Shown one piece after another: positions 26,705-35,229 of a stretch of 64,000 nucleotides of DNA. Source of the DNA: Solwaraspora sp. WMMD1047. GTDB taxonomy: Bacteria > Actinomycetota > Actinomycetes > Mycobacteriales > Micromonosporaceae. The first letter of the stretch is position 1, and every line of letters begins with the position of its first letter. The notes beneath the pieces are model-generated. The model worked only from the letters and a program-made list of their open reading frames with translations, searched no databases and was not told the DNA's origin. The DNA lies in the NCBI RefSeq assembly GCF_029626155.1, contig NZ_JARUBL010000001.1, positions 5,560,501-5,624,500 of the forward strand. Reading direction: 5' to 3'. A program made the position numbers and the translations under genes.

Positions 26705-26932
26705 ATGGGCCAGGGCGTACACATGCAGGAGCTACCGGGCATCGGCAAGCGCTACGACATCGACCTGGGCCGGGGCGGCGACCGGGTATCGGTGGTGGTG
26801 CGCCGGGACGGCACCCGCGACCTCTACGTCTTCACCACCCGCTCGGAGGATCCGACCGCGGTGATCGAGCTGAGCGAGGAACAGGCGCGCAAGGTGAGTG
26901 CGGTGCTCTCCGGGACCTTCTTTGAGGCCTAG
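26705..26932 (+). CDS. small regulatory subunit of a cation/proton antiporter (KhtT-like N-domain)
   Basis: 75 residues: QELPGIGKRYDIDLGRGGDRVSVVVRRDGTRDLYVF, then EDPTAVIELSEEQARKVSAVL. This is the short domain found before TrkA-C in KhtT-like antiporter regulators, here without TrkA-C. The ATG at 26705 follows GGGAGAGG. It lies 53 bases before the antiporter gene on the same strand and probably modulates its activity. Confidence 0.8.
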   Translation: MGQGVHMQELPGIGKRYDIDLGRGGDRVSVVVRRDGTRDLYVFTTRSEDPTAVIELSEEQARKVSAVLSGTFFEA

Positions 26933-26985
26933 CACAACCAGGCCCCGCACAACCGGGCTCAGCACAACCGGCGGGGGGCGCCAGC

Positions 26986-28476
26986 ATGCACGCTGACCTG
27001 GTCGGTTTCGGGGCGATCGTGTTGATCGCCGGGCTGCTGGCTCGCGGCGGCCGGCGGTTCGGCCTGCCGACGGTGCCGTTCTACATGCTCACCGGCATCC
27101 TGCTCGGCCCCGGTACGCCCGGCCCGGTGCTGATCGAGCACCCGGAGGATCTGACGCTGCTGGCGTCGCTCGGCCTGGTCCTGCTGCTGTTCCACCTGGG
27201 TGTCGAGTTCCCGTTGCAGCAGGTGCTGGGGAGCGGCAGGCGGCTGTTCCTGGCGGCCGGCTGCTACATCGGCATGAACGTCGGCGCGGGGCTGTTGCTC
27301 GGCTTCGCGCTGGGTTGGGGGACGTCCGAGGCGCTGGTGATCGGCGGGGCGCTCGGCATCTCGTCGTCGGCGATCGCCACCAAGCTGCTCATCGAGCTGC
27401 GCCGGCTGACCAATGCGGAGACGCCGGTCATCCTCGGCATCATCGTGATCGAGGATCTGTTCCTGGCGTTCTATCTGGCGCTGCTGTCGCCGGTCCTCTC
27501 CGACGCCGGCTCCGCCGGTGAGCTGGCGCTCGACATCGCGACGAGCTTCGGCTACCTGCTGCTGCTGTTCGTGGTGGCCCGGTTCGGCGCGCGGTGGATC
27601 GGCCGGCTGATCGACAGCCGCGAGGACGAGCTGCTGGCGATCGCGATGGTCGGCCTGGTCGTGCTGGTGGCGGGGTTGTCGGCCGACGTCGGTGTCTCGG
27701 ACGCGATCGGCGCCCTGATGATCGGCCTGGTGATTTCCCGGACCTCGGTGCGGGAGCGGGTGGAGCGGCTGGTGACCCCGCTGCGGGACGTCTTCGCGGC
27801 GGTCTTCTTCGTGGCGTTCGGGTTGAGCATCGACGTCGGCGCGTTCGGGGCGGTGGCGGTGCCGGCGCTGCTGGCGGTGCTGCTCACCCTGGTCGTGAAC
27901 ATCAGCGCCGGCCTGGTCACCGGGGCGTTGTTCGGCTTCAACCAGCGGGGCGCGGCGAATGTCGGGCTGACCGTGCTCGGCCGGGGCGAGTTCTCGCTGA
28001 TCCTGGCGACGATGGCGCTCGCCGCCGGGCTGGACGACCGGATCGGGCCGTTCGTCGCGCTCTATGTGCTGGTGCTGGCGGTGCTCAGCCCGATGCTGGC
28101 CGCCCGGTCGCGGTATCTGGCCCGGGTCATCCCGGACCGGCTGCTGCGCAACCGGTGGCGGTACGTGCGCGAGGAGACGATGAGCACGGCCTGCACGCAC
28201 CTGGACCGGATCCAGATCACCGAGACCGACGAGGAGTCCTGCTCGCTCTGCGAGGAGACCGGGGACGACTGGGTGCATCTGCGGATGTGCCTGTCCTGCG
28301 GCGCGGTGCGGTGCTGCGACGACTCGGTGAACAAGCACGCCACCGCCCACTTCCACGAGACCGGCCATCCGCTGATCCGGACTCTGGAGCCGGGCGAGGA
28401 CTGGCGGTACTGCTACATCGACCAGACGCTGGTCCGCGAGCCGATGGGGTCGGCCACCACCACCGACCACACCTGA
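26986..28476 (+). CDS. CPA2 cation/proton antiporter fused to a UBP-type zinc finger
   Basis: 496 residues. Residues 1-380 form a KefB-like antiporter with about 12 membrane helices (GLPTVPFYMLTGILLGPG, LLLFHLGVEFPL, GISSSAIATKLL, IIVIEDLFLAF). Residues about 400-485 are a soluble UBP-type zinc finger: CTHLDRIQ, CSLCEETGDDWVHLRMCLSCG, RCCDDSVNKHATAHFHETGH. The usual RCK/TrkA-N nucleotide-binding tail is absent. In eukaryotes UBP fingers bind ubiquitin C-termini; the bacterial ligand is unknown. It should exchange K+ or Na+ for H+ at the cell membrane, with the finger as a cytosolic sensor or partner site. It follows its regulatory subunit. Confidence 0.92.
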   Translation: MHADLVGFGAIVLIAGLLARGGRRFGLPTVPFYMLTGILLGPGTPGPVLIEHPEDLTLLASLGLVLLLFHLGVEFPLQQVLGSGRRLFLAAGCYIGMNVGAGLLLGFALGWGTSEALVIGGALGISSSAIATKLLIELRRLTNAETPVILGIIVIEDLFLAFYLALLSPVLSDAGSAGELALDIATSFGYLLLLFVVARFGARWIGRLIDSREDELLAIAMVGLVVLVAGLSADVGVSDAIGALMIGLVISRTSVRERVERLVTPLRDVFAAVFFVAFGLSIDVGAFGAVAVPALLAVLLTLVVNISAGLVTGALFGFNQRGAANVGLTVLGRGEFSLILATMALAAGLDDRIGPFVALYVLVLAVLSPMLAARSRYLARVIPDRLLRNRWRYVREETMSTACTHLDRIQITETDEESCSLCEETGDDWVHLRMCLSCGAVRCCDDSVNKHATAHFHETGHPLIRTLEPGEDWRYCYIDQTLVREPMGSATTTDHT

Positions 28477-28488
28477 CTTCGCGCCAGC

Positions 28489-28517
28489 TTGACGAGAACC
28501 CCGCCACAAGTTACCGT
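28489..28517 (+). promoter_or_regulatory. SigA-like promoter of the TIR gene
   Basis: TTGACG (28489-28494), 17 bases, then TACCGT (28512-28517) is close to the actinobacterial housekeeping consensus. It starts 12 bases after the antiporter stop and predicts a leader of about 70 bases before the ATG at 28597, so the TIR gene can be transcribed on its own. Confidence 0.6.
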
Positions 28518-28596
28518 CGAGTCAGGCTTCTCGTCGCAACGACGCGAATTCCGGAGCGGCGACCTCTTCGATCAGCGACGGCTGCGGAGGCGGACC

Positions 28597-30102
28597 ATGG
28601 AACAGCTCGACGGCATCCCCGGGACTTCCGGACCGGCATCTGACCCGGGCCTGCTCCACATCCCGACCTACCTGTGCCACAGCTACCGGCCAGCTGACCG
28701 GGACGTCAACCAGTACTTCCACGACCTGTGCTGGGACGAGGGTTTCGCCTTCACCGTCGACTCGCCGCTGCGCCGGCTCTCCACCACCCGGCTGGAGATG
28801 ATGATGCGCTCCAGCGCCGCCTTCCTGGCCGTGGTCACCCGCCGCGAGGACCAGCCGCACTACCGCTGCTCGCCGTACATGGTCTACGAGCACGGCCTGG
28901 CGGTGCAGGCGCACAAGCCCCGGCTGGTGCTGCTGGAACGCAACGTCTCCGGCTCGCACTTCCCGCAGTCCCAGCACACGCTGGTGTTCGACCGCAACAC
29001 GCTGCGGCGCAGCCGCGACGAGATCCGGGCCAAGCTGCGGCTGCTCGCCGCCGAGAGCCGGGCGTACGTCAACATCGGCAACCGGGCGCTCGGCGACGTC
29101 GGCCTGCTGCTGCCGGCCACCACGCGCCACCGGGCCGCCGCCGAGGTGATCCGGGAGCTGCTGGACGAGGCCGGCTACACCGCCGTCGACCTGGACCTCG
29201 ACGACCTGGACAGCGCCCGGATGGCGACCCAGCTGGACCGGCTGGACTTCGTCGTCGGCGAGATCGGCGACCCGGACCTGGCCCAGCAGATGGCGTACCT
29301 GCAGGGCCGGTTCGTCCCGTCGATAAAGCTGCAGCACCAGCCGCCGACCCGGCCGAGCGCCAGCATCCCCCGCCTGTTCCTGGACCGTTCCCTGGAGATG
29401 GCCGGCTCGGCCGGTGAGGCGGTGCTGCGCTGGAGCGATCCCGACCAGCTCCGCCGGGAGCTGCGCGAGCGGATCCGCGAGCTGTCGGAGTCGCGCAGCG
29501 AGTTCGCCACCAAGGACGAGGGTACGGCGTACTTCCGCAGCCTCGGGCAGATCCGGGGACCGGTCTTCGTCAGCAACGCCGGCGCCGACAACGGCCTGGC
29601 CCGGGGCATCGTCGACCGGCTGCGCGGCTACAACATCCGGCCCTTCCACTACATGTACGAGAACAGCATCCGACCCGGCGAGTTCTGGAAGAACGAGCTG
29701 CCCCGCAAGGTCGCCGAGAGCCGGGTCTTCGTGCCGCTGATCAGCCAGGCGTACTGGAAGAGCGACTACTGCCGGCAGGAGTTCGAGACCGCGCTGGAGC
29801 TGCACCGGCAGCGCAAGCTGCTGATGGTGCCCTGCTTCCTCGGCCAGTCCGACGGCCCGGAGATCGAGGTGCACGGCATCTCCCTCGTCGATCTGCGCGA
29901 CGCCGAGCGGATCGAGCGGATCGTGGCCTATCTGGACGGTGAGCTGCTGGTGCCGGGCGGTCCGGATGTGCCGCCGACCCGGGCGGCCGACCGCGACGGG
30001 CCGTCGCCCCGGCTCGGCCTGGAGATCACCATCGCCCCGCCACCGGACTACGACGATCTCTACCGGCGCCTCAAGCGCCCCGACCAGAACGACAAGCCCT
30101 GA
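28597..30102 (+). CDS. TIR-domain protein with two additional Rossmann-like regions
   Basis: 501 residues. Residues about 320-450 are a TIR domain: GPVFVSNAGADNGLARGIVD, a box-2-like loop with RPGEFWKNEL, and YWKSDYCRQEFETAL, whose Glu395 aligns with the NAD-cleaving glutamate of prokaryotic and SARM1 TIRs. Residues about 22-130 look like a second TIR/deoxyribosyltransferase-like fold (YLCHSYRPADRDVNQYF, FLAVVTRR, SPYMVYEHGLAVQ with Glu98). Residues about 155-245 form a third alpha/beta unit. No membrane segment or signal peptide. GGAGG precedes the ATG. A NADase effector in defence or stress is inference from the family. Confidence 0.85.
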   Translation: MEQLDGIPGTSGPASDPGLLHIPTYLCHSYRPADRDVNQYFHDLCWDEGFAFTVDSPLRRLSTTRLEMMMRSSAAFLAVVTRREDQPHYRCSPYMVYEHGLAVQAHKPRLVLLERNVSGSHFPQSQHTLVFDRNTLRRSRDEIRAKLRLLAAESRAYVNIGNRALGDVGLLLPATTRHRAAAEVIRELLDEAGYTAVDLDLDDLDSARMATQLDRLDFVVGEIGDPDLAQQMAYLQGRFVPSIKLQHQPPTRPSASIPRLFLDRSLEMAGSAGEAVLRWSDPDQLRRELRERIRELSESRSEFATKDEGTAYFRSLGQIRGPVFVSNAGADNGLARGIVDRLRGYNIRPFHYMYENSIRPGEFWKNELPRKVAESRVFVPLISQAYWKSDYCRQEFETALELHRQRKLLMVPCFLGQSDGPEIEVHGISLVDLRDAERIERIVAYLDGELLVPGGPDVPPTRAADRDGPSPRLGLEITIAPPPDYDDLYRRLKRPDQNDKP

Positions 30103-30121
30103 TCGACACGAGCCGGCCGGG

Positions 30122-31393
30122 TCAGCCGGCGCCGAGGCGGCGGTGCCACTCCACCGCCGCCGGGTCGGTGAGCGAGGCCACCTGGTCGATCACCACCCGC
30201 AGCCGGGCCGGGTCGTCCGGCGCGGCCTTCCACAGTACGGAGAAGACCGGGTCCAGGCGGTCGGGCGCCCGCGCGGTCAGCCCGTGCACCAGGTCGGTGA
30301 GCAGTTCCCGCTGCCGCTCGTAGTGCCACAGCGCCCCTGGCCGGCGCATCACGTACCGCAGGGCCATCCCCTTGAGCAGGGCGCACTGGGCGCGGACCGG
30401 CCTGGGCACCACCAGGTCCGCCGCGTAGCGGCGTAGCGGCCGGCGACCGAACCGTTCCCGGGTGGCGGCCACCGCGGCGGCCACGAACCGTCCAGTCAGG
30501 ACACTCGTCGCCGACTTCAACGCCGCCTGCGCCCGGTGGCTGCCGTCGTAGCCGACCAGCGGGGTCAGCACCGGATCGTCGAGCAGCCCGCGCAGCGCCT
30601 CGGCCAGGTCCTCGGCCGGTTCGGTGGAGTAGCTGGCGGCCACGTCGGCGCAGAGCGCGGCCCGCTCGTCCGGGTCGTCGCGCAGCGGGGCGAGCCGCAG
30701 GTAGCCGCCGTGGATGCCGTCCTCCACGTCGTGCACCGAGTAGGCCACGTCGTCGGCCCAGTCCATCACCTGCGCCTCCAGGCAGCGCCGCTGACCGGGC
30801 GCACCCTCGCGCAGCCAGCCGAAGACCTCGGCGTCGTCGGCGTAGTGGCCGAACTTGCGCTGGCCGGGTCGGCGCGGCCACGGGTATTTGCAGGTCGCGT
30901 CGAGCGAGGCCCGGGTCAGGTTGAGCCCCGCGGAGGCCCCGTCCGGCCCGACCACCTTGGCCTCCAATCGGGTGAGTACGCGCAGCGTCTGCGCGTTGCC
31001 CTCGAACCCGCCGCAGTTGCGGGCCAACGCGTCCAGGGCGTCCTCCCCGTTGTGCCCGAACGGCGGGTGGCCGAGGTCGTGCGCCAGCCCGGCGACGTCC
31101 ACCACGTCGGGGTCGCAGCCGAGCCAGCCGCCCATCTCGCGGGCGATCTGGGCGACCTCCAGCGAGTGGGTCAACCGGGTACGCAGGAAGTCGTCGGTGC
31201 CGGCGGTGTGCACCTGGGTTCGGGCCGCCAGCCGGCGGAAGCCGGCCGAGTGCAGCACCCGGGCCCGGTCCCGCTGGTAGGGGCCGCGCCGGTAGGCGTC
31301 CGGATCGGCGGCGGCCGGCGCGTACCCGAGGTCCTTCGCCGCCTCGGGGACCCAGCGTTCCTGGTCGGCGCCGGGGTCGGGGTTGCCCGTCAA
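30122..31393 (-). CDS. dgt: deoxyguanosinetriphosphate triphosphohydrolase (dGTPase-like HD protein)
   Basis: 423 residues. HD-domain metal ligands are in [17 protein letters not shown] (His76), [17 protein letters not shown] (His105-Asp106) and [39 protein letters not shown] matches the substrate-binding opening of the family. It hydrolyses dNTPs to deoxynucleosides and triphosphate, balancing pools. In mycobacteria dgt adjoins dnaG; here the same two minus-strand genes are about 12 kb apart. Some dGTPases limit phages, but this copy looks housekeeping. Confidence 0.93.
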   Translation of the reverse strand: MTGNPDPGADQERWVPEAAKDLGYAPAAADPDAYRRGPYQRDRARVLHSAGFRRLAARTQVHTAGTDDFLRTRLTHSLEVAQIAREMGGWLGCDPDVVDVAGLAHDLGHPPFGHNGEDALDALARNCGGFEGNAQTLRVLTRLEAKVVGPDGASAGLNLTRASLDATCKYPWPRRPGQRKFGHYADDAEVFGWLREGAPGQRRCLEAQVMDWADDVAYSVHDVEDGIHGGYLRLAPLRDDPDERAALCADVAASYSTEPAEDLAEALRGLLDDPVLTPLVGYDGSHRAQAALKSATSVLTGRFVAAAVAATRERFGRRPLRRYAADLVVPRPVRAQCALLKGMALRYVMRRPGALWHYERQRELLTDLVHGLTARAPDRLDPVFSVLWKAAPDDPARLRVVIDQVASLTDPAAVEWHRRLGAG

Positions 31394-31656
31394 CGCGGCC
31401 CTTCCTTCCCTGTCGGAGTGTCCTCAGGCTACGCCGAGATCATCGGTAACTGCGCCGTAACATTCCGTGGTTCTGAGTATCGCAAAACGTGAATACACAA
31501 GAGCCGATCAGTTGATAGTTGCTGTCCGATCTCTGACGGTGACGGGTCGCAATCAAGAATGGCCGGGTGTAGCGTGCCGGAAGCGGAACGTTATTGGTGA
31601 CGACCGGGGGCGGCGTTCGCGGCGTTCCGCCACAAGACCAGTGAGGAGAGACGCCA

Positions 31657-32172
31657 GTGGACGCTCACGCCGCCATGCTGGCCGAACTGCACCGGCTACG
31701 CCGCCGGATGCCCGATGTCTCCGGCACCGTCCTGGCGGATCTCGACGGCCTGCTGGTCGTCAGCGACCTGCCGGGGATCGACGCCCAGAACGTCGCCGCG
31801 CTCTCCGCAGCCGGCGTCGGCATCGGTCACCGGTTCGCGCAGATCGTCGGGCACGGTCCGCTGCGCGAGTCGATCATCCAGGCCACCGGCGGCTGGGTGA
31901 TCTGCTACCCGGCCGGGCACGCGCTGCTGACCGTGGTCGCGTTCCCGGTCGCCGACCTGAGCCGGCTGCATCCCGAGGCCCGCGCGGTGGCGCAGCGGCT
32001 CGGCGCCCTGTGGGACCCAGTGCGGACCGTCGACGACCGGGTCGGCGGGTCCCAACTCGCGGACCCGCACGCCCCGCTGGCCGTCCGGACCCCGATGGCG
32101 TCGCTGCCGGTGGACCGCCTCGGCGGCCCGTACGGCGGCGAGCGGCACCACCGCTACCCGGGTACCTACTGA
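31657..32172 (+). CDS. roadblock/LC7-domain protein
   Basis: 171 residues. Residues 1-120 form one roadblock fold (LHRLRRRMPDVSGTVLADLDGLLVVSDLPGID, RESIIQATGGWVICYPAG). The C-terminal 50 residues are Pro/Asp-rich and unconserved. In actinomycetes such proteins usually act with small GTPases and DUF742/histidine-kinase partners (conservons), but none of those genes is here. Start GTG at 31657 behind GAGGAG. Convergent with ppdK. Confidence 0.85.
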   Translation: MDAHAAMLAELHRLRRRMPDVSGTVLADLDGLLVVSDLPGIDAQNVAALSAAGVGIGHRFAQIVGHGPLRESIIQATGGWVICYPAGHALLTVVAFPVADLSRLHPEARAVAQRLGALWDPVRTVDDRVGGSQLADPHAPLAVRTPMASLPVDRLGGPYGGERHHRYPGTY

Positions 32173-32191
32173 CGCCGGACGCGCCGGCCGG

Positions 32192-34903
32192 TCAGCGGCT
32201 GTCGGAGCCGACCGACTCCGCCATCGCCCGGCCGGCCTCCAGCCTGGCCACCGGCACCCGGAAGGGCGAGCAGGAGACGTAGTCCAACCCCACCTCGTGG
32301 AAGAAGTGCACCGACTCCGGGTCGCCGCCGTGCTCCCCGCAGATCCCGAGCTTGAGGCCCGGCCGGGCCGCCCGGCCCTCCTGCGCGGCGATCCGGATCA
32401 ACCGGCCGACCCCGTCGACGTCGATCGACTCGAACGGTGAGATGCCGAAGATGCCCAGCTCCAGGTAGCGCCAGAAGAACGCGCCCTCCACGTCGTCGCG
32501 GGAGAACCCCCAGCCCATCTGGGTCAGGTCGTTGGTGCCGAAGGAGAAGAACTGGGCCGCCTCGGCGATCTGGCCGGCGGTGAGTGCCGCCCGGGGCACC
32601 TCGATCATCGTGCCGATCAGCACCTCTACGCCACTGTCGCCAACCACCTCGGCGATGATCTTCTCGGCCTCGGCGCGGACCGTCTCCAGCTCCTGCACCG
32701 CACCGACCAGCGGCACCATGATCTCCGGCTTGGCCACCCGGCCGTCCCGGGCGCACTCGACCGCCGCCTCCACGATGGCGCGTACCTGCATGGCGAACAG
32801 GCCGGGGATGACCAGCCCGAGGCGTACCCCGCGCAGGCCGAGCATCGGGTTCTGCTCGTGCATCCGGCGCACCGCCGACAGCAGCGCCTCCTCCTTGGCC
32901 ACGTCCTCGCCGCGCTCCTGGGCGACCGCCACGTTCACCGCCAACTCCTCCAGCGGCGGCAGGAACTCGTGCAGCGGCGGGTCGATCAGCCGGACGGTGA
33001 CCGGCAACCCGTCCATCTCCCGGAAGATCTCCACGAAGTCGGCCCGCTGCAACGGCAGCAGCGCGGCCAGCGCCGCCGACCGGTCGGCCTCGGTGCGGGC
33101 CAGGATCAGCTTCTCCACCAGCTCGCGCCGGTCGCCGAGGAACATGTGCTCGGTGCGGCACAGGCCGATCCCCTCGGCCCCGAACCGCCGCGCCCGGGCC
33201 GCGTCCGCGCCGGTGTCGGCGTTCGTGCGGACCCGCAGCCGCCGCAGCCCGTCGGCGTGCGTCATGATCCGGTGTACGGCGGCAACCAGCGGATCGGTCG
33301 CCTCCTGCGGGGACAGCTCGCCCTCGAAGTAGCGGACCACCTCGGACGGGCAGACCGGCACCTCGCCGAGGTAGATGTTGCCGGTGGTGCCGTCGATGGA
33401 GACCACGTCGCCCTCGGTGACGGTCTGGCCGCGTACCAGGATGCGCTTTTCGCGGACGTTGACGTCCAGGTCGTCGGCGCCGCAGACGCAGGTCTTGCCC
33501 ATCCCCCGGGCCACCACGGCGGCGTGGCTGGTCTTGCCGCCGCGCGAGGTGAGGATGCCCTGCGCGGCGATCATGCCGGGCAGGTCGTCCGGGTTGGTCT
33601 CCCGGCGGACCAGGATCACCTGTTCGCCCTGGGCGGCCAGCTCGACCGCACGGGCGCCGGTGAAGACCACCTTGCCGACCGCCGCGCCGGGCGAGGCGCC
33701 GATCCCCCGGGCCACCAACTCCTGGGTGTGGTCGCCGTCGAAGCGCGGGAACATCAGCTGGGCGAGCTGCGCCCCGTTGACCCGGTGCAGCGCCTCGTCC
33801 AGGTCGATGATGCCCTCGTCGACGAGCTGGGCGGCGATCACGAATGCGGCGGCGGCGGTGCGCTTGCCGACCCGGGTCTGCAGCATCCAGAGCTTGCCGC
33901 GCTCGATGGTGAACTCGATGTCGCAGAGGTCCCGGTAGTGCTCCTCCAGCCGGGACATGATGCCGAGCAGTTCGTCGTACGACCGCTTGTCCAGCTCTTC
34001 GAGCTGCTGCAGCGGGACGGTGTTGCGGATGCCGGCCACCACGTCCTCGCCCTGCGCGTTGGCCAGGTAGTCGCCGTAGATGCCCTGCGCGCCGCTGGCC
34101 GGGTCGCGGGTGAACGCGACGCCGGTGCCGGAGTCCGGCCCGAGGTTGCCGAAGACCATCGCGACCACGTTGACGGCGGTGCCGAGGTCGGTGGGGATGC
34201 GTTCCTGCCGGCGGTAGAGCACGGCGCGGTCGGCGTTCCAGGAGTCGAAGACCGCGTTGACGGTCAGGTCGAGCTGCTCGCGCGGCTCCTGCGGGAACTC
34301 CCGCCCGGTGTGCTTGGAAAAAATCTTCTTGTACGCGTCGACAAGTCCACGCAGGTCGTCGGCGTCCAGGTCGAGGTCGTTGGTGGTGCCCTTGGCGCGC
34401 TTGGCCTCGTCGAGGGCGTGTTCGAACTCCTCGCCAGGCACCTCGCAGACGGTCTTGCCGAACATCTGGATCAGCCGCCGGTAGGAGTCCCAGGCGAACC
34501 GGTCGTTGCCGCCGGCCTGGGCGGCCAGCCCGGTCACGCTGGCGTCGTTGAGCCCGACGTTCAGGACGGTCTCCATCATGCCGGGCATCGAGAACTTGGC
34601 GCCGGAGCGGACCGAGACCAGCAGCGGGTCGGCGGGGTCGCCGAGCCGCTTGCCCATCTTGTCTTCCAGCGCGGTGAGGTAGCCGGTGATCTGGTCGGCC
34701 AGGCCGTCCGGCGCGGCGCCGGTGGCGAGGTACGCCTGGCAGGCTTCGGTGGTGATGGTGAATCCGGGAGGCACGGGCAACCCGAGGTTCGTCATTTCCG
34801 CGAGATTCGCGCCCTTGCCGCCGAGCAGATCCCGCAGGTCCTTGTTCCCCTCGGCAAAGTCATAGATGTACTTGGATTCCGCGGTCGCTTTCCGAGTTGC
34901 CAC
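32192..34903 (-). CDS. ppdK: pyruvate, phosphate dikinase
   Basis: 903 residues, the normal length. The N-terminal ATP-grasp begins LLGGKGANLAEMTNLGLPVPPGF and contains SVRSGAKFSMPGMMETVLN. The phosphohistidine domain carries SRGGKTSHAAVVARGMGKTCV with catalytic His460. The C-terminal PEP/pyruvate TIM barrel has GIGLCRTEHMF and SFGTNDLTQMGWGFSRDD. It interconverts pyruvate plus ATP plus phosphate with PEP plus AMP plus pyrophosphate. Start: GTG at 34903 behind GGGAGG gives MATRKATAESKYIYDF; the upstream extension is not supported. A perfect 18-bp palindrome lies 28 bases upstream. Confidence 0.96.
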   Translation of the reverse strand: MATRKATAESKYIYDFAEGNKDLRDLLGGKGANLAEMTNLGLPVPPGFTITTEACQAYLATGAAPDGLADQITGYLTALEDKMGKRLGDPADPLLVSVRSGAKFSMPGMMETVLNVGLNDASVTGLAAQAGGNDRFAWDSYRRLIQMFGKTVCEVPGEEFEHALDEAKRAKGTTNDLDLDADDLRGLVDAYKKIFSKHTGREFPQEPREQLDLTVNAVFDSWNADRAVLYRRQERIPTDLGTAVNVVAMVFGNLGPDSGTGVAFTRDPASGAQGIYGDYLANAQGEDVVAGIRNTVPLQQLEELDKRSYDELLGIMSRLEEHYRDLCDIEFTIERGKLWMLQTRVGKRTAAAAFVIAAQLVDEGIIDLDEALHRVNGAQLAQLMFPRFDGDHTQELVARGIGASPGAAVGKVVFTGARAVELAAQGEQVILVRRETNPDDLPGMIAAQGILTSRGGKTSHAAVVARGMGKTCVCGADDLDVNVREKRILVRGQTVTEGDVVSIDGTTGNIYLGEVPVCPSEVVRYFEGELSPQEATDPLVAAVHRIMTHADGLRRLRVRTNADTGADAARARRFGAEGIGLCRTEHMFLGDRRELVEKLILARTEADRSAALAALLPLQRADFVEIFREMDGLPVTVRLIDPPLHEFLPPLEELAVNVAVAQERGEDVAKEEALLSAVRRMHEQNPMLGLRGVRLGLVIPGLFAMQVRAIVEAAVECARDGRVAKPEIMVPLVGAVQELETVRAEAEKIIAEVVGDSGVEVLIGTMIEVPRAALTAGQIAEAAQFFSFGTNDLTQMGWGFSRDDVEGAFFWRYLELGIFGISPFESIDVDGVGRLIRIAAQEGRAARPGLKLGICGEHGGDPESVHFFHEVGLDYVSCSPFRVPVARLEAGRAMAESVGSDSR

Positions 34904-34931
34904 CAGAGCCTCCCACGCACGCCGGTTCGGC

Positions 34932-34949
34932 ACTGAACCATGGTTCAGT
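34932..34949. promoter_or_regulatory. 18-bp perfect palindrome upstream of ppdK (TetR-type operator candidate)
   Basis: ACTGAACCATGGTTCAGT is exactly self-complementary and lies 28 bases before the ppdK start in the divergent ppdK/hexosaminidase promoter region. Its size and form fit a dimeric TetR-like repressor site. No such regulator gene is in the window. Confidence 0.55.
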
Positions 34950-35093
34950 TGTGCTGCGTACCCCCCAGACGAGCACCCTTACCAGGGAACTTTTGCCATT
35001 GGTGGGCGAAGGTTAAGCGACCTGGCGGCAAGTCGCGAGGCTTCGGTGACAATGCGCACAGTGGCGGCTCATGTCCGTGTTCGCGCGGGTTGT

Positions 35094-35107
35094 TGGGAAC
35101 GCTTCCA
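35094..35107. promoter_or_regulatory. CebR/LacI-like operator candidate upstream of the GH20 gene
   Basis: TGGGAACGCTTCCA matches the CelR/CebR 14-mer TGGGAGCGCTCCCA at 12 of 14 positions and lies 123 bases before the hexosaminidase start. LacI-family control of a glycosidase gene would make sense. The rest of the 34904-35229 region has no gene. Confidence 0.45.
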
Positions 35108-35229
35108 TGCGCACATTCGGTCAAGCCGGTGCAGCCCTTGACGCTCGGCGAACCGCGACCTACCGTCGAATAGATTCACCAGAAATTACCGCAAATTCCC
35201 CCATCCCCCGACGCCCCCGAGGACCGCCC

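Noticed and set aside
30122-31393. dgt and the TIR gene as one anti-phage system
   Set aside because: They are convergent, not co-transcribed, and dgt is a common housekeeping gene; adjacency alone is not enough.
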